DNA from: Anolis sagrei | Taxonomy: Eukaryota > Chordata > Lepidosauria > Squamata > Anolidae | Length of the DNA: 64,000 bases | Assembly: GCF_037176765.1 (NCBI RefSeq) | Contig: NC_090024.1 | Span: 242,704,071 to 242,768,070, forward strand | Reading direction: 5' to 3' | Shown: in pieces, positions 49,218 to 61,228 of the stretch | Layout: each line of letters starts with the position of its first letter | Position numbering within the stretch: position 1 is the first letter of the stretch | The notes under the pieces: model-generated | What the model saw: only the letters and a program-made list of their open reading frames with translations | Told to the model about the DNA's origin: nothing | Database searches by the model: none | Position numbers and translations under genes: made by a program

Positions 49218-49375
49218 CAGGTGTATCCACACTGCAGGATGAATGCGGTTTGGCATCATTTTGACTGCCATGGCTCCATGCTATGGGATCCTGGGAGTTG
49301 TAGTTTGCTAAGCAACAGCACTCTTTGGCAGAGAAGGCTAAAGACCTTGGAAAGCGGTAATGATTTTACAATATT
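49218..49375. mobile_element. MITE arm (GTGCATCTACAC family)
   Basis: GGTGTATCCACACTGCAGGA, ATGAATGCGGTTTGGCATC, GATCCTGGGAGTTGTAGTTT; truncated on the right. Confidence 0.65.
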
Positions 49376-50000
49376 GAGCCGAAATGTTGCAACATATTAT
49401 AGGAGGGATTATATCAAGAGAGTTCATTTCGGGAGGTCAGAAAAGTACGGCTTTTATTTCCAGCTGGGCCCCTGGAGTGGAGCTGTGTCCAAAAGCATCT
49501 AGAGCAAATGATATAGGTGGTGACTATGGCTTTTATACCCTCCAATTGCAGGCAAACAAAGAACATGCTTCTACATACATTGACATCATTCTCTGCGTCA
49601 TTTTAGCATCACAGAAATATCAAATTCTATCTTCCAACATACAAAAGGCATGTCTGTGTATTTCCTTCTTGAAGAGCAGCATACAGCTTACATTCATCAA
49701 TCAAGGGGCCTACTTTAACTTGTTATGAGGGAGGGGTATTATTGGCTTATTTTGTACCAGTCTCTCTCTCTGGAATGTATAGATAACATGCCCCCCTCAT
49801 CTGGAATGTTCAGCCCCCCTCTTGCTGCGTCTGGACTGCAGCTTGGATTTCTGATACAGAGAGAGCCTGATTTTTCTATACATTTCAGTGCTTGTAAAGT
49901 ACATACAATTTATACATAAATCAATATTTATATTTCCAATATCTCCTCATCAATAGCAGTTAGAGTGGTGTCCAACTATAGTAATTGTACAGTCTAGATT
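49376..50000. other. Intergenic DNA, no recognised feature
   Basis: AT-rich; contains TATTTCCAGCTGGGCCCCTG and repeated TACATACA words. Possibly an old repeat, but nothing could be assigned. Confidence 0.5.
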
Positions 50001-50190
50001 AGGCATGGGCAAGCCAGCCCTCAAGGTGTTTTGGACTTCAACTCCCACAATTCCTGGTCTCAGGTCCTTTCCTTTTCCCCCTCAGCTGCTAACGGCTGAG
50101 GGGGGAAAGGAAGGGGCCTGAGGCCAGGAATTGTGGGAGTTGAAGTCCAAAACACCTGGAGGGCCAGAGTTTGCCCATGCCTGATTTAGA
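50000..50190. mobile_element. Palindromic MITE with extended arms
   Basis: TAGGCATGGGCAAGCCAGCC ... CAACTCCCACAATTCCTGG; the arms also contain CCTTTCCTTTTCCCCCTCAG and its mirror CTGAGGGGGGAAAGGAA, longer than at 13436. Confidence 0.75.
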
Positions 50191-50307
50191 TGCACCTGTA
50201 GTTGAGCATTCTCACATGGCATGCAATTGGATTTTTTGTGTGCCTTTGTTGTACTTCTCGATTTAAACTCTAAAAGGAATCCCACTCATTCAGCATTACA
50301 TACTGGG

Positions 50308-51130
50308 TGTGCCGTCACACCCAGACCCTATAAAAATAAACTAAGATGTGCTTCTCTCTTTGTCTGGGCGGACCGCAGGGTCTTTCTTTAGAAGCTTGAG
50401 ATTTCCAGCAACTGAGGCTACTACAGGCTTTGAACATCAAAACAGAATATTTATTTCCCAAAGTCCTTGCAGACTTGGCACAGATTGTTAAAGTTACAAA
50501 CAAAACAGTCAATTGGTTGAACAATAGAGATGATCTTTCTTTCCTTTCCTTTAGTTAATGAGATAACTTTTCCCCAAAAGGCAGAAGAAAATCCTGAGAT
50601 CTTTTCACCCTAACCCTGAGCTGCTATAGTTTCGAAAAAACAGGTTTTTTCCCTATCTATAGCTCAAGGTTAGCTTGGGAGATGAATTAATGCTCAATAT
50701 ATAACTCAATACCTATTCTATCTATAGTACTTAATAGCTTCTCTATCTAAATCTCAATATGCTTCTATATAGCTCAATATCTCAATAGCTTCTCTATCTA
50801 AATAACTCAATCTATAGCATCTCAATCTTCCTACCTAGTTCTCAATCTATAATATCTCAATAGTTCTTATAATGTATTTTTCAGAGTACCTGCATGACCA
50901 ACAGCACATCTGAAACTTTCTTCTCTACTGAAGGAGACAGGGGAGATTCTAAAATGGAGATCTCAACCCAGGAAAAAGGCGGTCCCTAGACCCAAAGAGA
51001 TACTTTTCTAAACCAATAGCTGCAAAAGGGCCAGCAGGCTGGCTTTGCAGATTCTGATACTGTTTAATTTCCAGGGTGCTGCTGGGTCTGTAGCAGCCCT
51101 GGGGAAATGCAAAAGAACACTATCCCATGC
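50308..51130 (-). mobile_element. LTR-like fossil, boundaries uncertain
   Basis: Begins TGTGCCGTCACACCCAGACC, similar in style to the left end of the LTR at 36169 (TGTGCTGTCACACGCTGGG). A minus-strand AATAAA is present near 50450. The middle holds a degenerate run of CTCAATAGCTTCTCTATCTA words. The right boundary was not determined and no target duplication was confirmed. Confidence 0.4.
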
Positions 51131-51489
51131 AACTAAAAGGTAAGGCAAATTATGCTCCTGGAAGACGGAACACTGGGACAATAATGATGCACATTAGTTG
51201 CAGCATTTGGCAAAAGAATGATGTGTTGCAACAACTTGTGTTGATTGAAACAATGTTATTTTGGACAAATCACACTCTCCCGACCTCAGAGAAAAGCAAT
51301 GGAAGAAATTCCCCTTTGAAGAAATGTCACTAAGATAAATGGAGAAAATTTTGGAGGTGGAAGGGACCCCAAGCACCACCCCGTTTGTGCCAAGCAGGAA
51401 GACACAATCCAAACTCTCTTGACAGATGGCCATCCAGTTTAAAAACCTCCAGAGGAGACTTCACTGGACACCCTGGCTGCATATGTGGC

Positions 51490-52117
51490 AAAATGTTAAA
51501 TAAACCATGTGTACTTCATGGAGGCAGTGACAGACTTTTTATTTCTAGGTGTAAAGATTACTGCAGACTCAGACTGCAGCCAGGAAATCAGGAGACGCTT
51601 CCTTCTTGAGAGGAGAGCAATGACCAATCTTGATAAAATAGTGAAGAGTAGAGGCAACGAAGATCTGCATAATTAAAGCAATGGTATTCCCCATAATCAC
51701 CTACGGATGTGAGAGCTGGACCTTAGGGAAGGCTGAGTGAAGGAAGAAAGATGCTTTTGAACTGTGGTGCTGGAGGAAAGTTCTGAGAGTGCCTTGGACC
51801 GCGAGAAGATCCAACCAGTCCATAATTCAGGAAATAAAGGCCGGCTGCTCACTGGAGGGAAGAATAGTAGAGGCCAAGATGAAGTACTTTGACCCCATCA
51901 TGAGAAGACAGGAAAGCTTAGAGAAGGCAATGATGCTGGGGAAAATGGAAGGAAAAAAGAAGAGGGGCTGACCAAGGGCAAGGTTGATGGATGGGATCCT
52001 TGAAGTTACTGGATGGACCTTGAAGGAGCTGGGGGTGGTGATGGCCGACAGGTAGCTCTGGCGTGGGCTGGTCCATGAGGACACGAAGAGTCAGAAACAA
52101 CTGACCGAATGAACAAC
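51490..52117 (+). mobile_element. RTE-BovB LINE 3' end
   Basis: Encodes DFLFLGVKITADSDCSQEIR-type text, TYGCESWTLGKAE, RKDAFELWCWRKVLRVPWTA, RRSNQSIIQEIKAGCSLEGR and a final GPVHEDTKSQKQLTE-like end, in shifted frames. These are BovB (RTE clade) C-terminal signatures. 5' truncated. Confidence 0.9.
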
Positions 52118-53165
52118 AAAAGTTCATGTTTGGTCAGCCCACACACTGCCTTGCCAGAGAAAGAAAATATGCCACACAAATGAACAATGAATAACAAATA
52201 GTTTATTCTTCATAGTTCAGAACAACATATGTACAATGTGATCAGTTACATCAACTCCCATAATGTCCTTTTTATGAGAGATTTAAAATGGTCTTTCTTT
52301 GTCCATGTGGATAAACTACTCCAGCAGGTAATGAAGCGAGAGCACCCTCCAAACTCTCTCTCTGCTTCTCTTTCCTTCACTCTCTCTGCTGCTCCAAGCA
52401 CCTGCTAGCTCAAGCCTGAGCAAAAATGTAACAGTATCCAAAAGTCCCAGGCTCAGCCTGCTCCCTGGGCATAGCCCAACCAATCAGCTTCATGCATCTT
52501 ATTTCCTTACATGCTACAACAGTTTGCATCTGTTGCTCCATGTCTTAGTCTTTGAGCTGCTTTGAGTCTCCTTGTGGAGAGAAAAAGTGGGGTACAAATA
52601 ATCATAACAATAACAATAGTAATTGCCCCTTCCTCAATGTGAAATGAATTGAGGGCACATCACAGTCCCCAACACTCATTGTAAGATTTCTGCTCCAGTC
52701 TTTTCTCCTTTGAGAAACTTAAGAGACGTTTCCCCGAAGAAGAAGTTGTGCCAGGAAAAGGGGAACAGCACAACTGCCAGAAGCTGAATGTAGCTGAACC
52801 AGCTGTAACATTGGGGCATAATAGCCAATTTGTATTAAAGTGATTCTCTCCACACTCATAAATATTTGGGCTAAGTAGGCTTAATGAATCCTACAGTGGC
52901 AATACACTCTGCCGGAAATTGCCTTGAGCGCACAGGGGTGCTTTGAATAACATGCATTTTTAAAACCAGCAATTTTAACGGACAACGCATTCAACATCAT
53001 CCATGCTCTCGGTGCTTTTGAAAATTGGGAATCTGGGGCAGTCTGGCTTTAAATATGGAATGCATCATCACCGGACAATGAATGTGCAAGACATGTTTAA
53101 TTCCATCTTCTCAACAGCTGTTGCTGACTGAGATCTTACATCAGTGGTGCGGAAAGTAGAATTCT
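52118..53165. other. Intergenic DNA; one L2-like end
   Basis: 52509-52615 is a plus-strand L2-like 3' end (GAGCTGCTTTGAGTCTCCTT, then AAAAAGTGGGGTACAAATAA). The rest (52118-52508, 52616-53165) shows no assignable family. Confidence 0.5.
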
Positions 53166-53199
53166 AAATGGGAAATCATAGAATCATAGATGGAAGAGA

Positions 53200-53724
53200 C
53201 CACAAGTGTTGTACTCCGGAGCAGGAAATTCTGCAATCCCTCATTGCCCGAGTAAGATCAAGATTGGTGTACTGGTGGTGGGTCTGTAGGTGACTGTGGA
53301 GCCCTATTCTTGGTTTGCATGTTCTCCCGCAGTGAGGACATTGGTTTCCAGGTGGAAGGTGGTCCCGGTTGGGGTTGGCTTGATGCACCTTCCTCTTGGC
53401 ACGTTTCTGTCTTTCGCCCTCCATTCGTGCCTCTTCAAATTCTACAGCACTGCTAGTCACTGCTGACCTCCATAGACACTGAGAACTAGGCTAGGGCTTC
53501 CCAGTTCTCAGTGTCTATGCCAGAGTTTTTAAGGTTGGCTTTGAGCCCATCTTGAAATCTCTTTTCTTGCCCACCAATATTCCATTTTCTGTTCTTGAGT
53601 TCGGAGTAGAGCAACTGCTTTGAGAGATGGCAATTGGGCATTTGGACAATGTGGCCGGTCCAGCGGAGTTGATGGTGGAGGACCATTGCTTCAATGTTGA
53701 TGGTCTTTGCTTCTTCCAGCCAAC
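53200..53724 (-). mobile_element. Zinc-finger LINE, 3' fragment
   Basis: Minus strand encodes MVLHHQLRWTGHIVQMPNCH, LSKQLLYSELKNRK and a finger CPHCGRTCKPRIGLHSHLQT; same family as 43100. Interrupted or truncated at 53724 by a SINE. Confidence 0.85.
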
Positions 53725-55050
53725 TTATTTATTTATTTATTTATTTATTTACAGTATTTATATTCTGCCTTCTCACCCCACAGGGGACTCAGGGCGGATT
53801 ACTATGCACATATACATGGCAAACATTCATATTCATATGCCATACACATACAACATCTATAGACAGGCACAGAGGCAATTTAACGTTCCAACTTTCCGGC
53901 TTCATGAGGGTATACTCGATTCCAGCCACAGGGCAGTGCTGCTGCTTTGCCATCCACTTGTGAAACTGAGTCCGTGATGGAGTACTTCCTCATGCTTAAA
54001 CATGCTGCTGGAAGGTTTTTTATGGTGTTGTAGTTAAATTTGCCTCCCCGCATAAAGCAGTACCTAAATTTCCTACTTGACAGATGCAATTGTCTTTCAG
54101 GCTGCATAGGTCAACAGCAAGCTAGACTATTAATGGTCAGGAGCTTACTCAGACCCGGGCTGGCTTTGAACTCATGACCTTTCGGTCAATAGTGATTTAA
54201 TGCAGCTGGGTACTTGTGCTGGTACGGCTGTACCAGGAGCTCCAACTTCCTTTTATTTCTTTGAGTGTTTGCATGTATTCCAAAGTTCCATGCATTTTGC
54301 AATAAGGTGGCTTCCTTTGGTTTGCAATCATGGGGCTAGCCACCTGCCTATCATCGTTAAGTTTTGGTTCTGCCCCTTTCCCCAGGGCTCTGGGAGGGAA
54401 AAGAAAGACTTCTGGCAGTCTTACAGTTTTGGAAGCCCAGTTACGGGACGTGAGCTTTCCCCACCTGTAGAGAAGCTTCATTTCTCACAACATCCGGGGG
54501 AAACAGCCCTAAAGCTTCTAAGGAAAACAGTTTGACAGCACAACCCTTGTTGGGGTTAAAGAAACAGCTCCACATCATTCATGGAAAAATTCCAAAAGGA
54601 CTCCAGCTGGAAAATCTACAAAGTCTTGGCTGGTAGGTCTACTCAGGTGACCAGAAGCAATTGGAACCGGGAGTAGGGCCCACACCAGCAGTGCCTAGAA
54701 AACAGATTGCCCAGGGAGTGGTTAAAAGGGTTTTCCTCTTAAAGAAAATAAACAGTTCACGAAGCCCGTTGCCTGTTCATTGTGGTCAAGATAAAAAGCA
54801 TTTGTTTGAACTTGTTGAAGATCTAAAAAGTATTTGATTGTTTGTTGAAGGACCTAAGCAATAATAAAGAACTATGTTAAACTTTTTAAGCTCCTAAAGA
54901 CTTTTGTATAGGAAAATCCTTAGAGCCTCTCAGCTGAGGCACCCCGGCTTCCCACTGGGTACAAAGAGCACGTTCTGTTTAAAAGCCAATGGGTATAGGC
55001 CCAGCGTGCGTCAGGACACTACTAACTAGCTGTGCCACAGCCTCGTCCTT
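53725..55050 (-). mobile_element. L2-tailed tRNA SINE, split by a solo LTR
   Basis: 53725-54214 holds the (TTTA)n-tailed end, CAGGGGACTCAGGGCGGATT, the body and the B-box region (GGCTTTGAACTCATGACCTT from plus); 55019-55050 (CTACTAACTAGCTGTGCCAC) is the tRNA-like head. The uninterrupted order is seen at 61185-61220. Confidence 0.88.
54215..55018 (+). mobile_element. Solo LTR fossil, family B, inside a SINE
   Basis: An 804-bp unit starting TGTGCTGGTACGGCTGTACC and ending CGTGCGTCAGGACA, flanked by (G/C)TACT duplications (54210-54214 and 55019-55023). AATAAA near 54863 fits the R region of a plus-strand LTR. Same family as 36169-36983, opposite orientation. Younger than the SINE it interrupts. 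Confidence 0.82.
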
Positions 55051-55630
55051 ACCAGCTGTTAGGAACTGTGGGAAGATGCTCCTGCAGACCAAAAACCAAA
55101 ATAGATGCTGACTTGTGGTTCATTTCTGGGAAGATGGAAGGAGAGACAAATGAAGTCATTATCCTCCTGGGTCCCAATCTGTGGCTTCCCCTTTGCCCAA
55201 TTCGGGCAGCCAGAAGTTCTCAGTTTGCATCAACAAAGCTGCAAACATGGAGCAATTTGCATTTTAGAGAAGGAAGTTCCCCTCTTGCAATTTCTGAGAA
55301 TAGGTTGGGTCTTCTGCCGGACAGACTGAGTGAGTGGGAGGGAGGGATGGGCAGGAGTCTGTTTCACGTTCCAGAATCACTGTTCAGTCAAAGGTGCTGA
55401 CCTCGCCAAGAGAGCCTTTCACCCAAAGTGTGTGGTTGTGACACGATTCTAAAAAGCACTGCCTTCTTGTCACTTTTCAATCATCTCTTTGCACTTTTGC
55501 AGCGTGATGCCAACTCAACTGCTTTGAGACCTTGGTAAAACCGTGTTGAATATTTCAAGAAAATATTAATTGAATGAGCTTGAGTTATGTCTCCATCACA
55601 GCATTATAACTGACTCTGACTCTGAAAGAT
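55051..55630. other. Intergenic DNA, no recognised feature
   Basis: Unique-looking. An open stretch at 55032-55400 has no family resemblance. 55632-55690 is a MITE arm (GGGGTGCATCTAGACTGTAG). Confidence 0.45.
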
Positions 55631-55709
55631 TAGGGGTGCATCTAGACTGTAGAATGAATGCAGTTTGACACCACTTGAAGTTCTCAAGGCTATGAAATAA
55701 TAGGATTGA

Positions 55710-55855
55710 TATATTGTCGAAGGCTTTCATGGCCGGAATCACTGGGTTGTTGTAGGTTTTCTGGGCTATATGGCCATGTTCTAGAGGCATTTTCTCCTGA
55801 CGTTTCGCCTGCATCTATGGCAAGCATCCTCAGAGGTAGTGAGGTCTGTTGGACC
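55710..55855 (-). mobile_element. Penelope-like terminus
   Basis: Minus-strand terminus from TGTCGAAGGCTTTCATGGCC to GGTAGTGAGGTCTGTTGGA, with an intact hammerhead-like core at 55799-55833. Confidence 0.8.
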
Positions 55856-55928
55856 TACAACAGATTTTTACTTCACTTACAATCAAAGAGCATTCTGAAC
55901 TTCACCGATGATGGAGTCCAAAGCACTT

Positions 55929-56965
55929 ATAGAATCATAGAATCAAAGAGTTGGAAGAGACCTCATGGGCCATCCAGTCCAACCCCCTGCCAAGAAGCAG
56001 GAATATTGCATTCAAATCACCCCTGACAAATGGCCATCCAGCCTCTGCTTAAAACCCTCCAAAGAAGGAGCCTCCACCACACTCCGGGGCAGAGAGTTCC
56101 ACTGCTGAACGGCTCTCACAGTCAGGACATTCTTCCTAATGTTCAGATGGAATCTCCTCTCTTGTAGTTTGAAGCCATTGTTCCGCGTCCTAGTCTCCAA
56201 GGAAGCAGAAAACAAGCTTGCTCCCTCCTCCCTGTGGCTTCCTCTCACATATTTATACATGGCTATCATATCTCCTCTCAGCCTTCTCTTCTTCAGGCTA
56301 AACATGCCCAGCTCCCTAAGCCGCTCCTCATAGGGCTTGTTCTCCAGACCCTTGATCATTTTAGTCGCCCTCCTCTGGACACATTCCAGCTTGTCAATAT
56401 CTCTCTTGAACTGTGGTGCCCAGAATTGGACACAATATTCCAGATGTGGTCTAACCAAAGCAGAATAGAGGGGAAGCATTACTTCCTTAGATCTAGACAC
56501 TATGCTCCTATTGATGCAGGCCAAAATCCCATTGGCTTTTTTTGCTGCCACATCACATTGTTGGCTCATATTTAACTTGTTGTCCACGAGGACTCCAAGA
56601 TCTTTTTCACACGTACTGCTCTCGAGCCAGGCGTCACCCATTCTGTATCTTTGCATTTCATTTTTTCTGCCAAAGTGGAGTATCTTGCATTTGTCACTGT
56701 TGAACTTCATTTTGTTAGTTTTGGCCCATCTCTCTAATCTGTCAAGATCGTTTTGAATCCTGCTCCTGTCCTCTGGAGTATTGGCTATCCCTCCCAATTT
56801 GGTGTCGTCTGCAAACTTGATGATCATGCCTTCTAGCCCTTCATCTAAGTCATTAATCAAGATCCTGAACAGGACCGGGCCCAGGACAGAACCCTGCGGC
56901 ACTCCACTTGTCACTTCTTTCCAAGATGAAGAGGAAGCATTAGTGAGCACTCTGTGTTCGTCCGC
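55929..56965 (-). mobile_element. CR1 LINE, longest copy in the window
   Basis: A single minus-strand open frame (56012-56950) encodes 312 residues of CR1 reverse transcriptase, including VTSGVPQGSVLGPVLFRILI, IIKFADDTKLGGIANT (catalytic FADD), RWAKTNKMKFNSDKCKILHF and [20 protein letters not shown], through to the terminal octamers at 55929. 5' truncated before the endonuclease domain. The open frame indicates a recent insertion. Confidence 0.96.
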
Positions 56966-57004
56966 TTAACTTGTGGGAGGGCCGAAGTTTGCCCATGCCT
57001 GCCA

Positions 57005-57195
57005 AATTAATACAACTTGACACTACTTTACCTGCCATGGCTCAATGCTATGGCATCCTGGGAGTTATGTTTCACAAGGTCTTTAGCCTTCTCTGCTAAA
57101 GAGTAATGGTGCCTGACCAAACGAGAACTCCCACAATTCCATAACATCGAGCCATAGCAGTAAAATTGGTCTCAAGCTGCATTCATCCTTGCCTC
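57005..57195. mobile_element. Palindromic MITE (GTGCATCTACAC family)
   Basis: Contains ACCTGCCATGGCTCAATGCT, ATCCTGGGAGTTATG, and the mirror ACATCGAGCCATAGCAG ... AGCTGCATTCATCC. Confidence 0.7.
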
Positions 57196-57764
57196 TGGGC
57201 CAACAGGTCTCCATTGGTGCTCAGAAGCACCAAAGCAATTAGAAGACAAGCTCTGCTGTGGTTCTGTAACCCACACGTACTTCCCCATTGTGCGAGAAAC
57301 CCTGCAAAACCTTTGGAGAAGTCCTCTCCCCCACAAGCTATGCAAATATACCTGGGAACTGTTTTTGCTTTGAAAAGAAGGAACTAGTCAAGGTCCTGAA
57401 TGCAAAGCTTTTCACCAGAAAACTTTGGTTCCTCGGAGGAAAACAAGGCAGTGCTGGGGAGCCTCGCTGTGTCTATATTTAGAATGAATGCAGTTTGAGA
57501 CCACTTTAGCTTCCATGGCGCAATGTTCTGGAAGCCACAACGTCCAGGGTTCTATAGGAAGGGATGAAACAGGAAATGTAATGATAGATCACTAATTAAT
57601 TCAGTTAAGGTTGTTGGTGGCATAATTTCTATGTAGCTGTGACAGTGATGAAGAACACAGGCAGAAAGAAAACCAGCTCATTTGCAATATAGTGTTGGAA
57701 AAGAGCTCTATGTATGCCATGGTAAAGATAAATACTTTGGAGAAGAGATTATTTGCTTTGTTGT
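57196..57764. other. Intergenic DNA, no recognised feature
   Basis: 57480-57560 is a MITE arm (GAATGAATGCAGTTTGAGAC); the rest is unassigned. Confidence 0.45.
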
Positions 57765-58515
57765 TATTCATTCGTTCAGTCGTCTCCGACTCTTCATGAC
57801 CTCATGGACCAGCCCACGCCAGAGCTCCCTGTCGGCCGTCACCACCCCCAGCTCCTTCAAGGTCAGTCCAGTCACTTCAAGGATGCCATCCATCCATCTT
57901 GCCCTTGGTCGGCCCCTCTTCCTTTTACCTTCCACTTTCCCCAGCATAATTGTCTTCTCTAGGCTTTGCTGTCTCCTCATCATGTGGCCAAAGGACTTCA
58001 ACTTTGTCTCTAGTATCCTTCCCTCCAATGAGCAGTCGGGCTTTATTTCCTGGAGGATGGACTGGTTGGATCTTCTCGCAGTCCAAGGCACTCTCAGAAC
58101 TTTCCTCCAACACCACAGCTCAAAAGCATCGATCTTCCTTCGCCCAGCCTTCCCTAAGGTCCAGCTCTCACATCCGTAGGTGACTACAGGGAATACCATG
58201 GCTTTGACTATGCAGATCTTTGTTGCCAGTCTGATGTCTCTACTCTTTACTATTTTATCGAGACTGGACATTGCTCTCCTCCGAAGAAGGAAGCGTCTTC
58301 TGATTTCCTGGCTACAGTCTGCATCTGCAGTCATCTTTGCACCTAGAAATACAAAGTCTGTCGCTGCCTCCACATTTTCTCCCTCTATTTTCCAGTTGTC
58401 AATCATTCTTGTTGCCATAATCTTGGTTTTTTTGACGTTTAGCTGCAACCCAGCTTTTGCGCTTTCTTCTTTCACCTTGATTAGAAGGCTCCTCAGCTCC
58501 TCCTCCTTTATTTGC
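57765..58515 (-). mobile_element. RTE-BovB LINE, 5'-truncated, open frame
   Basis: A minus-strand frame of 235 residues: KAGLQLNVKKTKIMATRMID, DFVFLGAKMTADADCSQEIR, VVTYGCESWTLGKAGRRKID, ELWCWRKVLRVPWTARRSNQ, RMLGKVEGKRKRGRP-like and a C-terminal GLVHEVMKSRRRLNE. Typical BovB C-terminal half. The open frame suggests recent activity. Confidence 0.95.
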
Positions 58516-58815
58516 TAGTAAAGGCAATAAAGCTTTGGAAGGTGGAAAGCAAGAGGAAAAGAGGAAGACGCCGCTCCCAAATAGATGGACTCAACCAAGG
58601 AAGGAATGGCCACGAGTTTGCAAGACCCAAGCAGGGCTGTGGATGATGATAGGTCAGCTTGGAGATTTCCCATTTATAGGATCATCAGATGTCATACTCA
58701 GCTTGACAGCTGTTAACAACAAGAAAAACAGGAAGGGATCTATTTTCTCACAGTTTGAATCTGTTGCTCTGTATCTTAATCTCTGGAGCATTGGAAAATG
58801 AGGTTTGCCCCCTTC
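58516..58815. other. Intergenic DNA, no recognised feature
   Basis: Purine-rich start, otherwise unassigned; precedes an old CR1. Confidence 0.45.
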
Positions 58816-58819
58816 TGTA

Positions 58820-60240
58820 TTGCAGCAACACACAATCAAAGCACTTCTGACCAATGCCCATTCAGCATCTGTTTAAAAAAAAACCCAGAGAAGGAGACTC
58901 TGCTGGACTACCAGAAATGGACTTCATTGTCCTACAGCTCTGAAATGACTTCCCAAAATTCAGTTGGAATCCCTTTTCCTGGCTTTTGAATCCATTACTC
59001 CAAGTCCCAGTCTGTGGATCAGCAGAAAATAAGATTTCCCCTTCCTCGATGTGACATTGTTCCAAATAGCTAAACATGGCTTTCATGTCCCCTGCTCTCA
59101 GCCTTCAGTCACCAGCCAATCCTTCTCCAATGCCAGAAATGCAGCTTAATTGTGTAACATTAGAAAATGTTGACCATTTCCGCTACCTTGGCAGCCACCT
59201 CTCCACTAAAGTCAACATTGACACCAAAATACAACACCGCCTGAGCTCTGCGAGTTCAGCTTTTTTCTGAATGAAGTGGAGAGTGTTTGAGGACCAGAAC
59301 ATCCGTAGAGAGACCTAGGTGCTTGTTTATAAAGCTATTGTCCTCCCAACCCTGCTATATGCTTGCGAGACGTGGACTGTCTATAGATGTCACATGCAAC
59401 TCCTGGAATGATTCCATCAGAGCTGCCTCCGGAAAATCCTGCAAATCTCTTGGGAAGACAAGCGGACAAATGTCAGTGTGCTGGAAGAAGCAGAGACCGC
59501 CAGCATTGAAGCAATGGTCCTCCACCATCAACTCTGCTGGACCAACCACTTTGCCCGGATGCCCGACCACCGTCTCCCAAAGCAGTTGCTCTATTCCGAA
59601 CTCAAGAACAGAATGTTGGAGGACAAGAAAAGATATTTAAAGATGGGCTCAAAGCCAACCTTAAAAACTCTGGCATAGACATTGAGAACTGGGAAACCCT
59701 GGCCCTTGAGTGCTCCAGCTGGAAGTCAGCTGTGACCAGCAGTGCTGTAGAATTTGAAGAGGCACGAATGGAGGGCGGAAGAGAGAAACATGCCAAGAGG
59801 AAGGCAACCCCGACTGGGACTGCCTCCCACCTGGAAACCGATGCCCTCATTGTGGGAGAAGATGCAGATGAAGAATAGGGCTCCACAGTCACCTACAGAC
59901 CCACCGCCAGGACACTACACTTGGAGGACCATCGTCCTCGGACTACGAGGATCGCCTAAGTCTCAGCCTTCTCTTCTCCAAGCTAAACATCCCCAGCTCC
60001 CTCAGCCTTTCCTCAGAGGGATTCATAGTTGGCCATTTTAGTCTACCTTCTCTAGCTTCTGCATATCCATACCTTGAATTGTGGTGCCCAGAATTGACGA
60101 GGTGGAGCCTGACTGAAGCAGAATAGTAGTATTACTTCTATCACTCTACTAGACACTACTGGTGCAGCCTAGAATCACATTAGCATTTTTAGCTGCAGCA
60201 TCACACTGTTGACTCTGGATTCCCTATTAGACACTATATT
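58820..60240 (-). mobile_element. Old CR1 LINE, split by a zinc-finger LINE
   Basis: 58820-59106 (CATTCAGCATCTGTTTAAAA ... AACATGGCTTTCATGTCCCC) and 59961-60240 (TCTCAGCCTTCTCTTCTCCA ... GAATTGTGGTGCCCAGAATT) are collinear minus-strand CR1 parts, more diverged than the other CR1s here. The gap is the LINE at 59107-59960. Confidence 0.85.
59107..59960 (+). mobile_element. Zinc-finger LINE with 11-bp target duplication
   Basis: 854 bp, 5' truncated, ending GGATCGCCTAAG. Target duplication TCTCAGCCTTC at 59096-59106 and 59961-59971. It encodes HFRYLGSHLSTKVNIDTKIQ, TSVERPRCLFIK-frame shadows and the KQLLYSELKNR region in shifted frames. Confidence 0.9.
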
Positions 60241-60354
60241 CCTTTTGATACAGCTTAGAATCAATGGGATCTAACTGCATACTCTGTGCTTTTGTGGCAA
60301 ACTTATGTTCAGAGCCATTCTGGTTTTTGTAGTCAGGGCATTAACTCTTCCAAA

Positions 60355-61228
60355 CTTTATTTATTTATGTATTTATTTACATATTTATATTACACCCTTC
60401 TCACCCCGCAGGGGACTCAGGGCAGATTGCAATGCGCATATACATGGCAAACATTCAATGCCATTAGATATGCAACATGTATAGACAGACACAGAGGCAA
60501 TTTATCATTCCAGCTTTCTGGCTTCATGGGGTTATGCTCGATTCTGGCCACAGGAGGAGCTGTTGCTTCACCGTCCACTTGTGACACTGGGTCCTTGATG
60601 GAGTACTTCCTCATTCTTCTGCACGCTGATGGATGGTTTTATGGTATTGTAAATTAGTTAAATTAGTCTCCCCGCATAAAGTGGTAAATAAATTGTATCG
60701 TCGAAGGCTTTCATGGCCAGAATCACTGGGTTGTTGTAGGTTTTTTGGGGCTATATGGCCATGGTCTAGAAGCATTCTCTCCTGACGTTTCACCTGCATC
60801 TATGGCAAGCATCCTCAAAGGTAGTGAGGTCTGTTGGAAGTAGGAAAAAGGGTTTATATATCTATGGAATGACCAGGGTGGGACAAAGGACTCTTGTCTG
60901 CTGGAGCTAGGTGTGAATGTTTCAACTGACCACCTTGATTAGCATATAATGGCCTGACAGTGCCTGGAGCAAACTTTTGTTGAGAGGTGATTAGGTGTCC
61001 TTGTTTGTTTCCTCTCTGTTGTTGTGCTGTTGTAATTTTAGAGTTTTTTTAATTTCCTATTTGACAGATGCAACTGTCTTTTGGGGCTACATAGGTCAAC
61101 AGCAAGCTAGACTATTAATGGTCGGAAGCTCACTCCAGCCAGGGCTGGCTTCGAACTCATGACCTCTCGGTCAGTAGTGATTTAATGCAGCTGGCTACTA
61201 ACTAGCTGCGCCACAGCCTGGTCTTTGG
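60355..61228 (-). mobile_element. L2-tailed tRNA SINE, split by a Penelope-like terminus
   Basis: 60355-60695 (TTTATATTACACCCTTCTCA, GGGGACTCAGGGCAGATTGC) and 61046-61228 (TTTCCTATTTGACAGATGCA ... GCTGCGCCACAGCCTGG) belong to one SINE. The insert is at about 60700-61045. Confidence 0.85.
60700..61045 (-). mobile_element. Penelope-like terminus inside a SINE
   Basis: From ATCGTCGAAGGCTTTCATGG through the block at 60784-60818 and the AAAGGGTTTATATATCTATG box to TTGTGCTGTTGTAATTTTAG. A 346-bp copy, 5' truncated. Confidence 0.82.

Noticed and set aside
56012-56950. Host gene on the minus strand
   Set aside because: CR1 reverse transcriptase with terminal CR1 octamers.
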